This document shows positions 1-9,106 of a DNA stretch of 64,000 nucleotides, in pieces (position 1 is the stretch's first letter; every line of letters starts with the position of its first letter). A program made the translations under genes and the position numbers. This stretch comes from Mycobacterium sp. 1164966.3 (GTDB taxonomy: Bacteria > Actinomycetota > Actinomycetes > Mycobacteriales > Mycobacteriaceae), in NCBI RefSeq assembly GCF_001665395.1, contig NZ_LZSG01000044.1, positions 310,001 through 374,000 on the forward strand. The letters are read 5' to 3'. The notes under the pieces are model-generated. The model ran no database searches, was not told the origin of the DNA, and saw nothing but the letters and a program-made list of their open reading frames with translations.

Positions 1-103
1 CTCCAGCGGCGAACGCCAGTCCATGGGAGCCGAGCGCGGCCGAACTAACCATGAGGAGCCCGAAAACTGCTGCCAGAGCACGGGCTCCAGGTTGGGTAGC
101 CAT
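1..103 (-). CDS. N-terminus of an exported or membrane protein (cut by window edge)
   Basis: Only the first 34 codons are present. The ATG is seven bases after the DUF58 stop codon, so this is the next gene of the MoxR operon. The visible peptide (MATQPGARALAAVF...) has a short basic start, a hydrophobic core and an Ala-rich stretch that looks like a signal peptide or first membrane segment. No domain can be named from so little sequence. Confidence 0.5.
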   Translation of the reverse strand, partial: MATQPGARALAAVFGLLMVSSAALGSHGLAFAAG

Positions 104-110
104 ATCAGCG

Positions 111-1373
111 CTATCTCCTTATCCGGCGACGGCGGTCGGGCAGCGCACTCATCGACTGTTCCAGCGTGTCCTCGCCGTGCCAGGCGATTACGTCGACGCC
201 GAGGGTCGCCATGTCGCGGTACATCGCGGAGCGTTGCAGTGCCCACATCCGGATCACCAACGGCTCCTGATCGTCCTCGAAGGGCGAGCTGTCCAGAACG
301 TCGACGGCCGCCACGACGTGGCCGCGCTTGCGGAGATCGATCAACGCCAGCGCAAACTCAGTGTCCAGCAGCGTGGAGAACGCGATCACGATCGCACCGG
401 CGGGAATAGCCGCGCGCGGCGCCAGTGTCCCCGTTGTGCTTTCGAACCGGTCGCCGGCGTCGAGCACGGTGTCGAGGATCCGATAGAACTGGCGCTGGCC
501 GATGTCGGCGCCGAGCCATCTCGGGCGGTTACCACCCAGTGCGACGACCCCCGCGCGGTCGCCACTACGCAACGCCGTCTGCACCACCTGGGCAGCGCCC
601 CGCACGATCCGTTCGGTCGCCTCGGTCGCCGGGCCCGGCGGCTGCTGGTAGGTGTCGATCAGCACCACCACATCAGCGGCGCGGTCGGTCAATCGCTGCG
701 TCACATGCAGCCGGCCACGGCGCGCGCTCACCGGCCAGTTCACCGCGCGCAGTTGGTCCCCGGGAACGTAGGCGCGGATGTCGGCGTATTCCACGCCCGG
801 GCCGATGTAGCGGGTGAGGTGGGTGCCCAGGCGGTCTAACAGCTCGGTCTGTGGAATTGCCGTCGACTGCGGTGGCGTCAACGGAAACACGATGACATGT
901 GCGGCATCAACCGTCCCGGTACCCGTCAGCAACCCGCCGCGCGCGACCACGTCCACCCGCGCCCGGATCGGGTAACGGCCCCACCGTTGCGCCACTGCCA
1001 CAACCGATTTCCGCTCGGCCTGCTCGGCCACCTCGAGCTGCATTCCATCGGGGGCCGAGACGGTGAGTTCAACTCCCGGCACTCCGCGGGTTTCCGGTGG
1101 TGAGCCAGATTGTTCGGTGGCCCAGACCGTCAACCGCGCCGGCTCGGTTTCGAAGAGCCGCTGCGAGTCCGGCTCACCGTACACTCGTATCTTCGGCACG
1201 GGCCGCTGCCAGGTGATCGAGCACAACACACCGAGCAGTGGCGCCGCGAATGCGATCAGCTGCCAGCGAGCGCCGATAACCGCTGCGGCCAAGGCGAATC
1301 CGGCGCAGGTCGCGATCGCCCGAGTTAATTTCGATGCCCGCCAGCGTAACTCGACTTCCTGACTTTCGATCAC
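111..1373 (-). CDS. DUF58 domain protein of the MoxR operon (Rv3693-like)
   Basis: The protein is 420 residues from a GTG at 1373, chosen because longer frames overlap the moxR coding region and this start is 20 bases after the moxR stop. A hydrophobic N-terminal segment (about residues 20-50) is followed by a soluble part holding the DUF58 signature (GVEYADIRAYVPGD, then an NW motif) and a vWA-like fold with VVVLIDT. DUF58 proteins are MoxR partners thought to act in assembly or maturation of other proteins at the membrane; the actual substrate is unknown. Gene order (DUF4129, small membrane protein, MoxR, DUF58) matches what I recall for Rv3690-Rv3693. Confidence 0.85.
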   Translation of the reverse strand: MIESQEVELRWRASKLTRAIATCAGFALAAAVIGARWQLIAFAAPLLGVLCSITWQRPVPKIRVYGEPDSQRLFETEPARLTVWATEQSGSPPETRGVPGVELTVSAPDGMQLEVAEQAERKSVVAVAQRWGRYPIRARVDVVARGGLLTGTGTVDAAHVIVFPLTPPQSTAIPQTELLDRLGTHLTRYIGPGVEYADIRAYVPGDQLRAVNWPVSARRGRLHVTQRLTDRAADVVVLIDTYQQPPGPATEATERIVRGAAQVVQTALRSGDRAGVVALGGNRPRWLGADIGQRQFYRILDTVLDAGDRFESTTGTLAPRAAIPAGAIVIAFSTLLDTEFALALIDLRKRGHVVAAVDVLDSSPFEDDQEPLVIRMWALQRSAMYRDMATLGVDVIAWHGEDTLEQSMSALPDRRRRIRR

Positions 1374-1392
1374 GCCGGATCCGCCCGATATC

Positions 1393-2361
<969 letters not shown>

Positions 2362-2380
2362 ATCTCGGTGGCGCCTCTCA

Positions 2381-2860
2381 TCACACCTGCTCCAACCTGT
2401 GCAGAATCTCCTCGAACGTCGCCCGACCCGGGCCCGGCGCGCGGTCCCCGGTACGAGTGACGTTGTTCGGATTCACCCATTCCCACAATGGGCCGAACAA
2501 CATTCGGCCGGTCGCGTGAAAGGCCGTGGGATCCTTGGCCTGTCCATGGCCGGTGGCGATCTCGAAACGCCGGGCCAGCATCGGACGCAGATGCCGGTCC
2601 CAGTCCGCACGGGTGGACTCCGACCACCGGATCGTCGTTTCGGTGCTGGCCAGCCAGCGGCGCAACCCGCCGCCGAGATCGTCGGGATTACCGTCGTCTT
2701 CGGGTCCGGCCTGGTGTCCCACCAGCCGGCGAACGTTGAGTAGCACCAGGGCCACCGCAACCCCCGCCCCCGCCAGCACGAACCGACGGTCTTGCAGGAT
2801 CAGCGCCAGCAACTCGATCCCGACAATCAGGCAAACCCCCAGAGCGATAAGCCTTTTCAT
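2381..2860 (-). CDS. Small membrane protein of the MoxR operon (Rv3691-like position)
   Basis: The protein is 159 residues with two adjacent hydrophobic segments at about 4-22 and 28-42, then a soluble acidic and Trp-containing tail with no family I recognise. Its ATG overlaps the stop codon of the DUF4129 gene by four bases, so the two are probably translationally coupled. Role unknown; its position between DUF4129 and MoxR suggests it belongs to the same membrane-associated complex. Confidence 0.8.
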   Translation of the reverse strand: MKRLIALGVCLIVGIELLALILQDRRFVLAGAGVAVALVLLNVRRLVGHQAGPEDDGNPDDLGGGLRRWLASTETTIRWSESTRADWDRHLRPMLARRFEIATGHGQAKDPTAFHATGRMLFGPLWEWVNPNNVTRTGDRAPGPGRATFEEILHRLEQV

Positions 2861-3819
2861 GCTTTGCCCCGGATGCCGGTGCGCGGCGCGAGTTCATCGA
2901 GAACCAGCCTGAATACCTGCAGCGCCACCTCGCGGTGGCCTTCGTTCATCACGTGCGGGCTGAACCGGGCCTCGGCGAACAGGTTCACCAGTTGCACTGC
3001 GTTGTCGACATGCAGCGCATGGTGTTCGACGGCGCGGGCCAGCACCTCGGTGGGGGTGTCGAAGTCCTGAGGGACGGCATCGGGGACATTCGCGAGCTCG
3101 CGTTCCATCGCCGCATAGCAGGCGATGATCGCCTCTCGCGGTTCGCGGCTGAGGTCGCCCATCTCGGCAAGCCCGACTTCGGCCGCACGGACCAGCGACT
3201 CCGAATCCGGCGGCAGCGCCGCTGATTCGACATAATCGTCGACGACGGTTGCCGGTGTGGCCGCGTGCCGGCGTCGACGTGACATCAGGATCGCTCCGGC
3301 GACGATGATCAGCATCATCGGAACCGCGCCCGCCAGCAGAACTTTGAACATATCGCCCCCGCCGCGAGGCGGATTTTGCGACGGCGACGGCGTCGGTGTT
3401 GCGGTGCCGGTGGCCGGCGCGGAAGCGGTCGGGTTCGTGCTGCTCACCGACGAACTGACGTCGTGCGGAGCGGTCAATCGGGCCAGCAGCAATGCGATCA
3501 ACAGCCAGGCAACGACGACCGCGAATCCGATCAGCAGCACCCGCCAATTCGTTCGGCCCCGGCCGCCGCCCAGCATCTCGGATAGTTCGCGCGTGTGCGG
3601 CGCCACCGCCTGTGGATCTCGCAACCGCGCAATGACAGCTATGGCCACCAAGGCCAGCGTCACGCTCAATATCGCCACGATGATCATGAACGCCGCACGA
3701 TTGCCGATCAGCTCGTGTGGCGAACGATCCTGGGCCGGAAGGTATCCGCGCAGGGCAGCAGCTACGAGCAGCAACAGCACAATCAGGACAACGACGCGCC
3801 CCGTGGGCTTCTCAGTCAC
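2857..3819 (-). CDS. DUF4129 membrane protein, first gene of the MoxR operon
   Basis: The protein is 320 residues from a GTG at 3819 (peptide start VTEKPTG). The open frame runs much further upstream, but that part lies antisense to the 13E12 gene and is not credible. There are four membrane segments near 8-26, 41-63, 92-113 and 166-186, a Thr/Ser/Pro linker before the last one, and a cytoplasmic DUF4129 domain in the final 120 residues with an EAIIACYAAME motif. The family is usually found beside transglutaminase-like and MoxR proteins. Confidence 0.82.
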   Translation of the reverse strand: MTEKPTGRVVVLIVLLLLVAAALRGYLPAQDRSPHELIGNRAAFMIIVAILSVTLALVAIAVIARLRDPQAVAPHTRELSEMLGGGRGRTNWRVLLIGFAVVVAWLLIALLLARLTAPHDVSSSVSSTNPTASAPATGTATPTPSPSQNPPRGGGDMFKVLLAGAVPMMLIIVAGAILMSRRRRHAATPATVVDDYVESAALPPDSESLVRAAEVGLAEMGDLSREPREAIIACYAAMERELANVPDAVPQDFDTPTEVLARAVEHHALHVDNAVQLVNLFAEARFSPHVMNEGHREVALQVFRLVLDELAPRTGIRGKA

Positions 3820-3998
3820 GAGGTCGCCAATACCGGCTTGCGCGCAAGGATCCGGCGCAGGGCCACTGTGGCTTGCAGTCGCGCCGGCGCCGTACCGAGG
3901 CAGGCGATCGCCCCATAGCCGAAGGCTAGCGGCGCCGACCCACCCGGGTCCAGTTTGCTTAGGTCGTGGCGGAGGCAGCACTCGTCGGCCGGGACGTG

Positions 3999-4019
3999 TA
4001 CAGTCGAACGTATGTTCGA
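3999..4019 (+). promoter_or_regulatory. LexA (SOS) box overlapping a leaderless promoter
   Basis: TCGAAC-GTAT-GTTCGA at 4004-4019 is a perfect six-base inverted repeat with a four-base spacer and matches the mycobacterial LexA consensus. A -10-like TACAGT lies at 3999-4004, seven bases before the ATG at 4012. The ATG itself lies inside the LexA box, so repressor would cover the transcription start of a leaderless mRNA. Confidence 0.85.
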
Positions 4020-5292
4020 ATCCCTGACCTTTCTGGATCCCTCCGCCGACGAGGCCGGGTTGATCGCACGTATCGCTGAACTCGAACGCGCCAAGTCCGC
4101 GGCCGCCGCGACCCAGGCCCGCGCGGCGGTCCAGTTGGACACGGCGCGTCGGGCTGCGGAGGCCGACGCCGGTGTCCCCGCCGCGCGGCGCGGGCGCGGG
4201 GTAGCCAGCGAGATCGCGCTGGCACGCCGCGACTCCCCGGCCCGCGGTGGCCGGCATCTGGGGTTGGCCAAGGCGTTGGTGCAGGAGATGCCCCATACCC
4301 TGGCGGCGCTGGAATCCGGGGTGCTGTCGGAATGGCGGGCGACGTTGATTGTGCGCGAGTCCGCCTGTCTGAAAGTGGAGGATCGTCGCGCCCTGGACAC
4401 CGAGTTGTGCGCCGACCCGGCCAACCTGGTGGGCATGGGTGATGCGCGGATCACCGCGTCCACGAAGGCCATCGCCTACCGGCTGGACCCGCACGCCATC
4501 GTCGAGAGGGCCGCGAAGGCCGAAAACGACCGCACCGTCACCATCCGGCCCGCACCGGACACGATGAGTTATGTGACCGCGCTGCTGCCGGTCGCTCAGG
4601 GCGTGGGGGTGTATGCGGCGTTGCGCCGCGCCGCGGACACCACCTTCGATGGGCGCTCGCGCGGGCAGGTGATGGCCGACACGTTGATCGAGCGCATAAC
4701 GGGCGTGCCCGCCGCGGTGCCCGCCCCGGTCGCGGTCAACCTGGTGCTCACCGATGAGACCCTGTTCGGCGGCAACCATGCGCCGGCCGAACTCGGCGGA
4801 TACGGTCCCATCCCCGCCGCGGTCGCGCGGGCGATGGTTGACTCGGCCGTCACCGACCGACGTTCGCGGGCCACCCTGCGCCGGCTGTATGCCCATCCGC
4901 GCAGCCGGGCACTGATCGCCATGGAATCACGGGCGCGGCGCTTCCCGCGCGGGCTGGCCCGCTTCATCGACCTGCGAGACGAGCGCTGCCGCACTCCCTA
5001 CTGCGATGCCCCCATCCGCCATCGCGACCACGCTCAACCCTGGGCCCACGGCGGGCCCACCACCGCCGCAAACGGACTCGGGTGCTGCGAACGCTGCAAC
5101 TACACCAAAGAAGCCCCCGGCTGGCACGTCAGCACCGGCAACGACGAAAACCACACCCACACCGCCGAATTCACCACACCCACCGGCGCCCGCTACCGAT
5201 CCACCGCCCCACCACTACCGGGCCGCCCGAGAATCGACATCAGCGAAATCGAGACCGCCGTCAGAATCACCATCGCCCGCCACGCCGCCTGA
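4012..5292 (+). CDS. 13E12-repeat family protein, DUF222 plus HNH endonuclease
   Basis: The protein is 426 residues. The ATG at 4012 is used because it sits seven bases after a -10-like TACAGT and inside a LexA box; a longer frame starts at 3955. DUF222 fills roughly residues 40-300. The C-terminal HNH nuclease has the order C-R-x-P-Y-C, HRDHAQPWAHGG, then CERCN, which keeps the metal-binding Cys pairs and catalytic His. Members of this mobile, multicopy mycobacterial family are known SOS-regulated genes. The last 200 bases are strongly C-rich and rich in ACC codons, unlike the neighbouring genes. The biological target of the nuclease is unknown. Confidence 0.9.
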   Translation: MFESLTFLDPSADEAGLIARIAELERAKSAAAATQARAAVQLDTARRAAEADAGVPAARRGRGVASEIALARRDSPARGGRHLGLAKALVQEMPHTLAALESGVLSEWRATLIVRESACLKVEDRRALDTELCADPANLVGMGDARITASTKAIAYRLDPHAIVERAAKAENDRTVTIRPAPDTMSYVTALLPVAQGVGVYAALRRAADTTFDGRSRGQVMADTLIERITGVPAAVPAPVAVNLVLTDETLFGGNHAPAELGGYGPIPAAVARAMVDSAVTDRRSRATLRRLYAHPRSRALIAMESRARRFPRGLARFIDLRDERCRTPYCDAPIRHRDHAQPWAHGGPTTAANGLGCCERCNYTKEAPGWHVSTGNDENHTHTAEFTTPTGARYRSTAPPLPGRPRIDISEIETAVRITIARHAA

Positions 5293-5295
5293 CAA

Positions 5296-6174
5296 CTAAT
5301 CGAGCGTGAACGGGCGGAAGCTACCGTCTAGGACCTGGTGATGACCAATGGTGCGCCCGGTCACCTGGGCCGGATCGGCCAGCACCAGTTGCACCGCTGC
5401 CTGCGCGAACTCCTCAGCCGGCGCGGTGTCGACGAACTCGCGTGCGTAGTAGGACAGGCCCGGCGTCATGATCGGCTTCGACGGCGACAACGCATTCACC
5501 GCGATGTTGTGATCGGCGAGATCGAACGCCGCGCACTGGGTGAGATGCTCGAGCGCGGCCTTGGAGCCGCCGTAACCCGGCAGCACGCCGGCGCTGCGGT
5601 CGGGATAGGGCCCATCGCCGGGCATGCGCGAAGCGACCGAGGTGATGTTGACAATCGAGCCGCCACCGGCGGCAAACATGTCGGGACAGACCAGTTGCAT
5701 CAGCTCGTAGGCGGCGAACACGCCGATGTCGAAATGCCGCCGGTATGCAGCCAACGGCGTGCTGACGAACCCTGGCCAGCCGGGTTTTTCGCCGCTCGGC
5801 TTGACGCGCGGCCGCGTGTCGCGCCCCGGCCGACCGGGCGCGGTGAACGCAGCGTTGTTGATCAGAATCGTGATGGGACCCAATGCATCTCGCGCGGACG
5901 CAACCAACCCGGCGACATCATCGCGGTCAGTCAGGTCGGCCCGCACCGCCACCGCGCGCCCGCCTGCCGCTTCGATGTCGGCGACCGTCTGACCAATGGT
6001 GCCGGGCAATCGGTCGTCCCACACCTGCTCGGTACGCCCGGCGACGGCCACCGCCGCGCCGTCGGCCGCCAGTGCCAGCGCGATGGCCCGGCCCAGTCCG
6101 CGGCTGCCACCGGTGACGATCGCGGTCCGGCCCGCAAGCCGTGGGCGCGCCGGGGGTGGCGGCGGGGATGTCAC
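5296..6174 (-). CDS. Short-chain dehydrogenase/reductase (SDR)
   Basis: The protein is 292 residues from a GTG that overlaps the TetR stop as GTGA. A Pro-rich N-terminus precedes TGGSRGLG (cofactor loop), NNAA, a catalytic Ser in ITSVAS, and a Tyr-Lys pair in GYGGSKAAL, with an insertion between Ser and Tyr. The enzyme should oxidise or reduce an alcohol/ketone using NAD(P)(H); the substrate is unknown. Tight coupling to the TetR gene makes it the most likely target of that regulator. It converges on the 13E12 gene with only three bases between stop codons. Confidence 0.85.
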   Translation of the reverse strand: MTSPPPPPARPRLAGRTAIVTGGSRGLGRAIALALAADGAAVAVAGRTEQVWDDRLPGTIGQTVADIEAAGGRAVAVRADLTDRDDVAGLVASARDALGPITILINNAAFTAPGRPGRDTRPRVKPSGEKPGWPGFVSTPLAAYRRHFDIGVFAAYELMQLVCPDMFAAGGGSIVNITSVASRMPGDGPYPDRSAGVLPGYGGSKAALEHLTQCAAFDLADHNIAVNALSPSKPIMTPGLSYYAREFVDTAPAEEFAQAAVQLVLADPAQVTGRTIGHHQVLDGSFRPFTLD

Positions 6175-6773
6175 CGCGTCACCCCGTGCACCAGGATGGC
6201 GGTGGTCTGCTCCACCCACGCGTCGTCCAGCTTTTCGTCGGGGCGCAGCAGCATCCGCAGCATCGTCGTTCCCCCAATCAACTCGATCAACCGGTCCGGG
6301 TCCACATCCGGATGCGCCTCGCCGCGGTCGACCGCCTCGCGCAGCCGAACCCGCACCGCGGTGAACAGGTCCGCGAAGCGCGACATCACTCGGGCGTTGA
6401 GCTCGGCGTCGGCCGTCATGTCAGCCACCAGTCCCGGCAACGCGGCGCGGACCACCGGGGTGGTGAAGACATCGCGCGTGGCCTCGATCATCATCCGGAT
6501 GTCCGCGGCGATATCACCCGCCGGAGCCTCCAGCGCGGTGGGCGCGACCGGGAACGCCGCCTCGTGCACCAACTCAGCCTTGCTCGACCAGCGCCGGTAC
6601 AGCGCCGATTTGGTGGTTCCCGCGCGCTCGGCGACGGCGGCCAGACTGAGATTCGAATATCCGATCTCCACAAGCAGTTCCGCGGTCGCGGCCAAGATAG
6701 CCGAGTCGATGCGCGGATCGCGGGGCCGCCCGGCGCCGGGGGCCTTGTCAAGGGAGGACGGGTCTGCTTTCAT
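6171..6773 (-). CDS. TetR-family transcriptional repressor (Rv3167c-like position)
   Basis: The protein is 200 residues with an N-terminal helix-turn-helix (LAAVAERAGTTKSALYRRWSSK, described by its ends LAAVAERAG and YRRWSSK at about 40-62) and an all-helical ligand domain. It is transcribed divergently from the phosphotransferase gene across 44 bases, the usual arrangement for a TetR controlling itself and its neighbours. In M. tuberculosis the equivalent position is Rv3167c, reported to affect PDIM and phagosome escape; assignment here is by synteny. Confidence 0.87.
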   Translation of the reverse strand: MKADPSSLDKAPGAGRPRDPRIDSAILAATAELLVEIGYSNLSLAAVAERAGTTKSALYRRWSSKAELVHEAAFPVAPTALEAPAGDIAADIRMMIEATRDVFTTPVVRAALPGLVADMTADAELNARVMSRFADLFTAVRVRLREAVDRGEAHPDVDPDRLIELIGGTTMLRMLLRPDEKLDDAWVEQTTAILVHGVTR

Positions 6774-6817
6774 AACGCTACCTACCGTATCGTAATTACC
6801 TCGCGAAGGAAGCACCT
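6774..6817. promoter_or_regulatory. Divergent promoter/operator region between TetR and phosphotransferase genes
   Basis: The 44-base gap contains a perfect eight-base palindrome GTAATTAC at 6792-6799 next to a second dyad, TACCGTA at 6783-6789. A Shine-Dalgarno-like GAAGGA at 6805-6810 serves the GTG at 6818. These dyads are the only candidate TetR operator in the gap; binding is inferred from position only. Confidence 0.4.
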
Positions 6818-7954
6818 GTGGCCAATGAACCCGCGGTCGAAGATGTGGGCCGCATGCAGCGCTCCAGCCGGGACACAGCCACTGTCCCGAGCCTGATGTC
6901 GCGTTGGTTGTCGTCGGTGCTCCCCGGTGGTGCGACACCCGAGGTGGCCGTGGAGAGCGGCGTGGACTCGACGGGCATGTCGTCGGAGACCATCATCCTG
7001 ACCGCCCGCTGGCCGGAGAACGGCCAGCTGGTCGAGCAGAAGCTGGTGGCCCGGGTCGCCCCAACCACAGAAGACGTGCCGGTGTTCCCCACCTACCGGC
7101 TCGACCATCAATTCGAGGTCATCCGGAAGGTCGGCGAACTGACCGACGTCCCCGTCCCCCGGGTGCGCTGGATCGAGACCACCGGCGAGGTGCTGGGCAC
7201 ACCGTTCTTCCTGATGGACTATGTCGACGGCGTGGTGCCGCCGGACGTCATGCCGTATACGTTCGGCGGCAACTGGTTTGCCGACGCGCCCGCCGAGCAA
7301 CAACGCAAGCTGCAGGATGCCTCGGTCGGGATATTGGCGACGTTGCACTCAATCCCGAACGCGGAGAATACATTCGGTTTCTTGACCGCAGGCCTGCCCG
7401 GTGATACCGCGCTGCGCCGGCACTTCGGCTGGGTGCGGTCGTGGTATGACTTCGCGGTGCCCGACATCGGCCGCTCACCGTTGGTGGAGCGCAGTTTGCA
7501 ATGGCTGCAAGACCATTGGCCCGACGAGGCCGCCGTCCGAGAGCCGGTCCTGCTGTGGGGTGATGCCCGGGTAGGCAACGTGTTGTACCGCGACTTCGTA
7601 CCGGTGGCGGTGCTGGACTGGGAAATGGTGACGCTGGGCCCGCGCGAGCTCGACGTCGCCTGGATGATCTTCGCGCACAAGGTATTCGAGGAGCTCGCCG
7701 GCTTAGCCGGGCTGCCGGGCCTGCCCGATGTCATGCGCGAGGAAGACGTCCGCGCCACCTACCAGCGGCTCACCGGCGTGGAGCTCGGTGACCTGCACTG
7801 GTTTTACGTGTACTCCGGCGTCATGTGGGCGTGTGTGTTCATGCGGACCAGCTCGCGGCGGATTCACTTCGGTGAGCTCACCAAGCCCGACGATATCGAG
7901 TCGCTGTTCTACCACGCATCTTTGATGAAACGCCTTATCGGAGAGGACAACTAA
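6818..7954 (+). CDS. Aminoglycoside-phosphotransferase-fold kinase (Rv3168-like)
   Basis: The protein is 378 residues, the same length I recall for Rv3168. The kinase catalytic loop is LLWGDARVGN with Asp249 as probable base and Asn254, and the metal-binding motif is LDWE with Asp267. The N-lobe carries the nucleotide-binding segment near 70-80 (QKLVARV). The family is called aminoglycoside phosphotransferase, but related proteins phosphorylate other small molecules, so no drug-resistance role is implied. Its TAA overlaps the next ATG by one base, and both genes lie divergent to TetR. Confidence 0.87.
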   Translation: MANEPAVEDVGRMQRSSRDTATVPSLMSRWLSSVLPGGATPEVAVESGVDSTGMSSETIILTARWPENGQLVEQKLVARVAPTTEDVPVFPTYRLDHQFEVIRKVGELTDVPVPRVRWIETTGEVLGTPFFLMDYVDGVVPPDVMPYTFGGNWFADAPAEQQRKLQDASVGILATLHSIPNAENTFGFLTAGLPGDTALRRHFGWVRSWYDFAVPDIGRSPLVERSLQWLQDHWPDEAAVREPVLLWGDARVGNVLYRDFVPVAVLDWEMVTLGPRELDVAWMIFAHKVFEELAGLAGLPGLPDVMREEDVRATYQRLTGVELGDLHWFYVYSGVMWACVFMRTSSRRIHFGELTKPDDIESLFYHASLMKRLIGEDN

Positions 7955-9069
7955 TGCTCGGCCCACTCGACGAGTACCCCGTACATCAGGTTCCCCAGCC
8001 AATCGCCTGGCCCGGCTCGTCGGACCGCAACTTCTACGACCGTTCCTACTTCAACGCCCACGACCGCACCGGCGATATCTTCGTGATCAGCGGCATCGGC
8101 TATTACCCCAATCTCGGCGTGAAGGACGCGTTCTTCCTCGTCCGCCGCGGCGATACCCAAACGGCGGTACACCTTTCCGATGCCATCGATCAGGACCGGC
8201 TGCACCAGAACGTCAACGGCTACCGCGTCGAGGTCATCGAGCCACTGCACCAGGTGCGGATCGTTCTCGACGAAACCGAGGGCATTGCGGCCGATCTCAC
8301 CTGGAACGGACTGTTCGACGTGGTCCAGGAGCAGCCGCACATCCTGCGCTCGGGCAACCGGGTGACGCTGAACGCACAGCGGTTCGCCCAGCTCGGCAGC
8401 TGGAGCGGCCGGCTCGTCGTCGACGGGGAAGAGATCGCCGTTGATCCCGCGACCTGGATCGGCAGCCGCGACCGGTCCTGGGGCATCCGGCCCATCGGGG
8501 AGCCCGAACCGGCGGGCCGTCCCGCCGACCCGCCGTTCGAGGGCATGTGGTGGCTCTACGTGCCGATCGCGTTCGACGACTTCGCCATCGTGCTCATCAT
8601 CCAGGAGGAGCCCAACGGGTTTCGCTCACTCAACGACTGCACCCGGGTGTGGCGCGACGGGCGCGTCGAACAGCTGGGCTGGCCGCGGGTCAAGATCCAC
8701 TACCGCTCCGGCACCCGCATCCCGACCGGGGCCACGATCGACGCCACCACTCCGGACGGCATACCGGTCCACTTCGACGTCGAGTCCAAACTGCCGGTGC
8801 CGATCCATGTCGGCGGCGGCTACGGCGGCGACTCGGACTGGTTGCACGGGATGTGGAAGGGCGAGAAGTTCCTCGAGCGGCTGACCTACGACATGACCGA
8901 CCCGGCGATCATCGCCAGGTCCGGCTTCGGCGTCATCGACCACGTCGGCCGGGCGCTGTGCCGCGACGGCGACAACGATCCGGTGGAAGGCTGGGGGCTT
9001 TATGAGCACGGCGCACTGGGCCGTCACGACCCGTCCGGCTTCGCCGACTGGCTGACGGTCGCCCCCTAA
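7954..9069 (+). CDS. Rv3169-like conserved protein with tocopherol-cyclase/hydroxysteroid-type beta folds
   Basis: The protein is 371 residues and overlaps the kinase stop by one base (TAATG), so the pair is co-translated. It has repeated beta-rich segments with many Trp and Gly and the motif ATWIGSRDRSWGIRP, typical of a conserved actinobacterial family at this locus. There is no signal peptide or membrane segment. No catalytic function can be assigned from motifs; the pairing with the APH-fold kinase and TetR suggests a shared small-molecule pathway. Confidence 0.75.
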   Translation: MLGPLDEYPVHQVPQPIAWPGSSDRNFYDRSYFNAHDRTGDIFVISGIGYYPNLGVKDAFFLVRRGDTQTAVHLSDAIDQDRLHQNVNGYRVEVIEPLHQVRIVLDETEGIAADLTWNGLFDVVQEQPHILRSGNRVTLNAQRFAQLGSWSGRLVVDGEEIAVDPATWIGSRDRSWGIRPIGEPEPAGRPADPPFEGMWWLYVPIAFDDFAIVLIIQEEPNGFRSLNDCTRVWRDGRVEQLGWPRVKIHYRSGTRIPTGATIDATTPDGIPVHFDVESKLPVPIHVGGGYGGDSDWLHGMWKGEKFLERLTYDMTDPAIIARSGFGVIDHVGRALCRDGDNDPVEGWGLYEHGALGRHDPSGFADWLTVAP

Positions 9070-9086
9070 GCACGAAAAAGGTTGCC

Positions 9087-9106
9087 CCAAGCCCGCATTC
9101 GGGTTG
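9087..9106. terminator. Possible short bidirectional terminator between convergent genes
   Basis: A short hairpin (CAAGCCCG, loop CATT, CGGGTTG) fills the 37-base gap between the Rv3169-like and LLM stop codons. The stem is only six to seven pairs with one wobble or bulge, and no T-tract follows, so this is a weak call. Confidence 0.3.

Noticed and set aside
2857..4896. 679-residue minus-strand frame covering the DUF4129 gene and its upstream region
   Set aside because: The upstream part is antisense to the conserved 13E12 gene and shows no family; the DUF4129 gene starts at 3819.
6818..7954. Aminoglycoside resistance gene
   Set aside because: The fold is APH-like, but it is a conserved chromosomal Rv3168-type gene in a metabolic locus; resistance is not supported.
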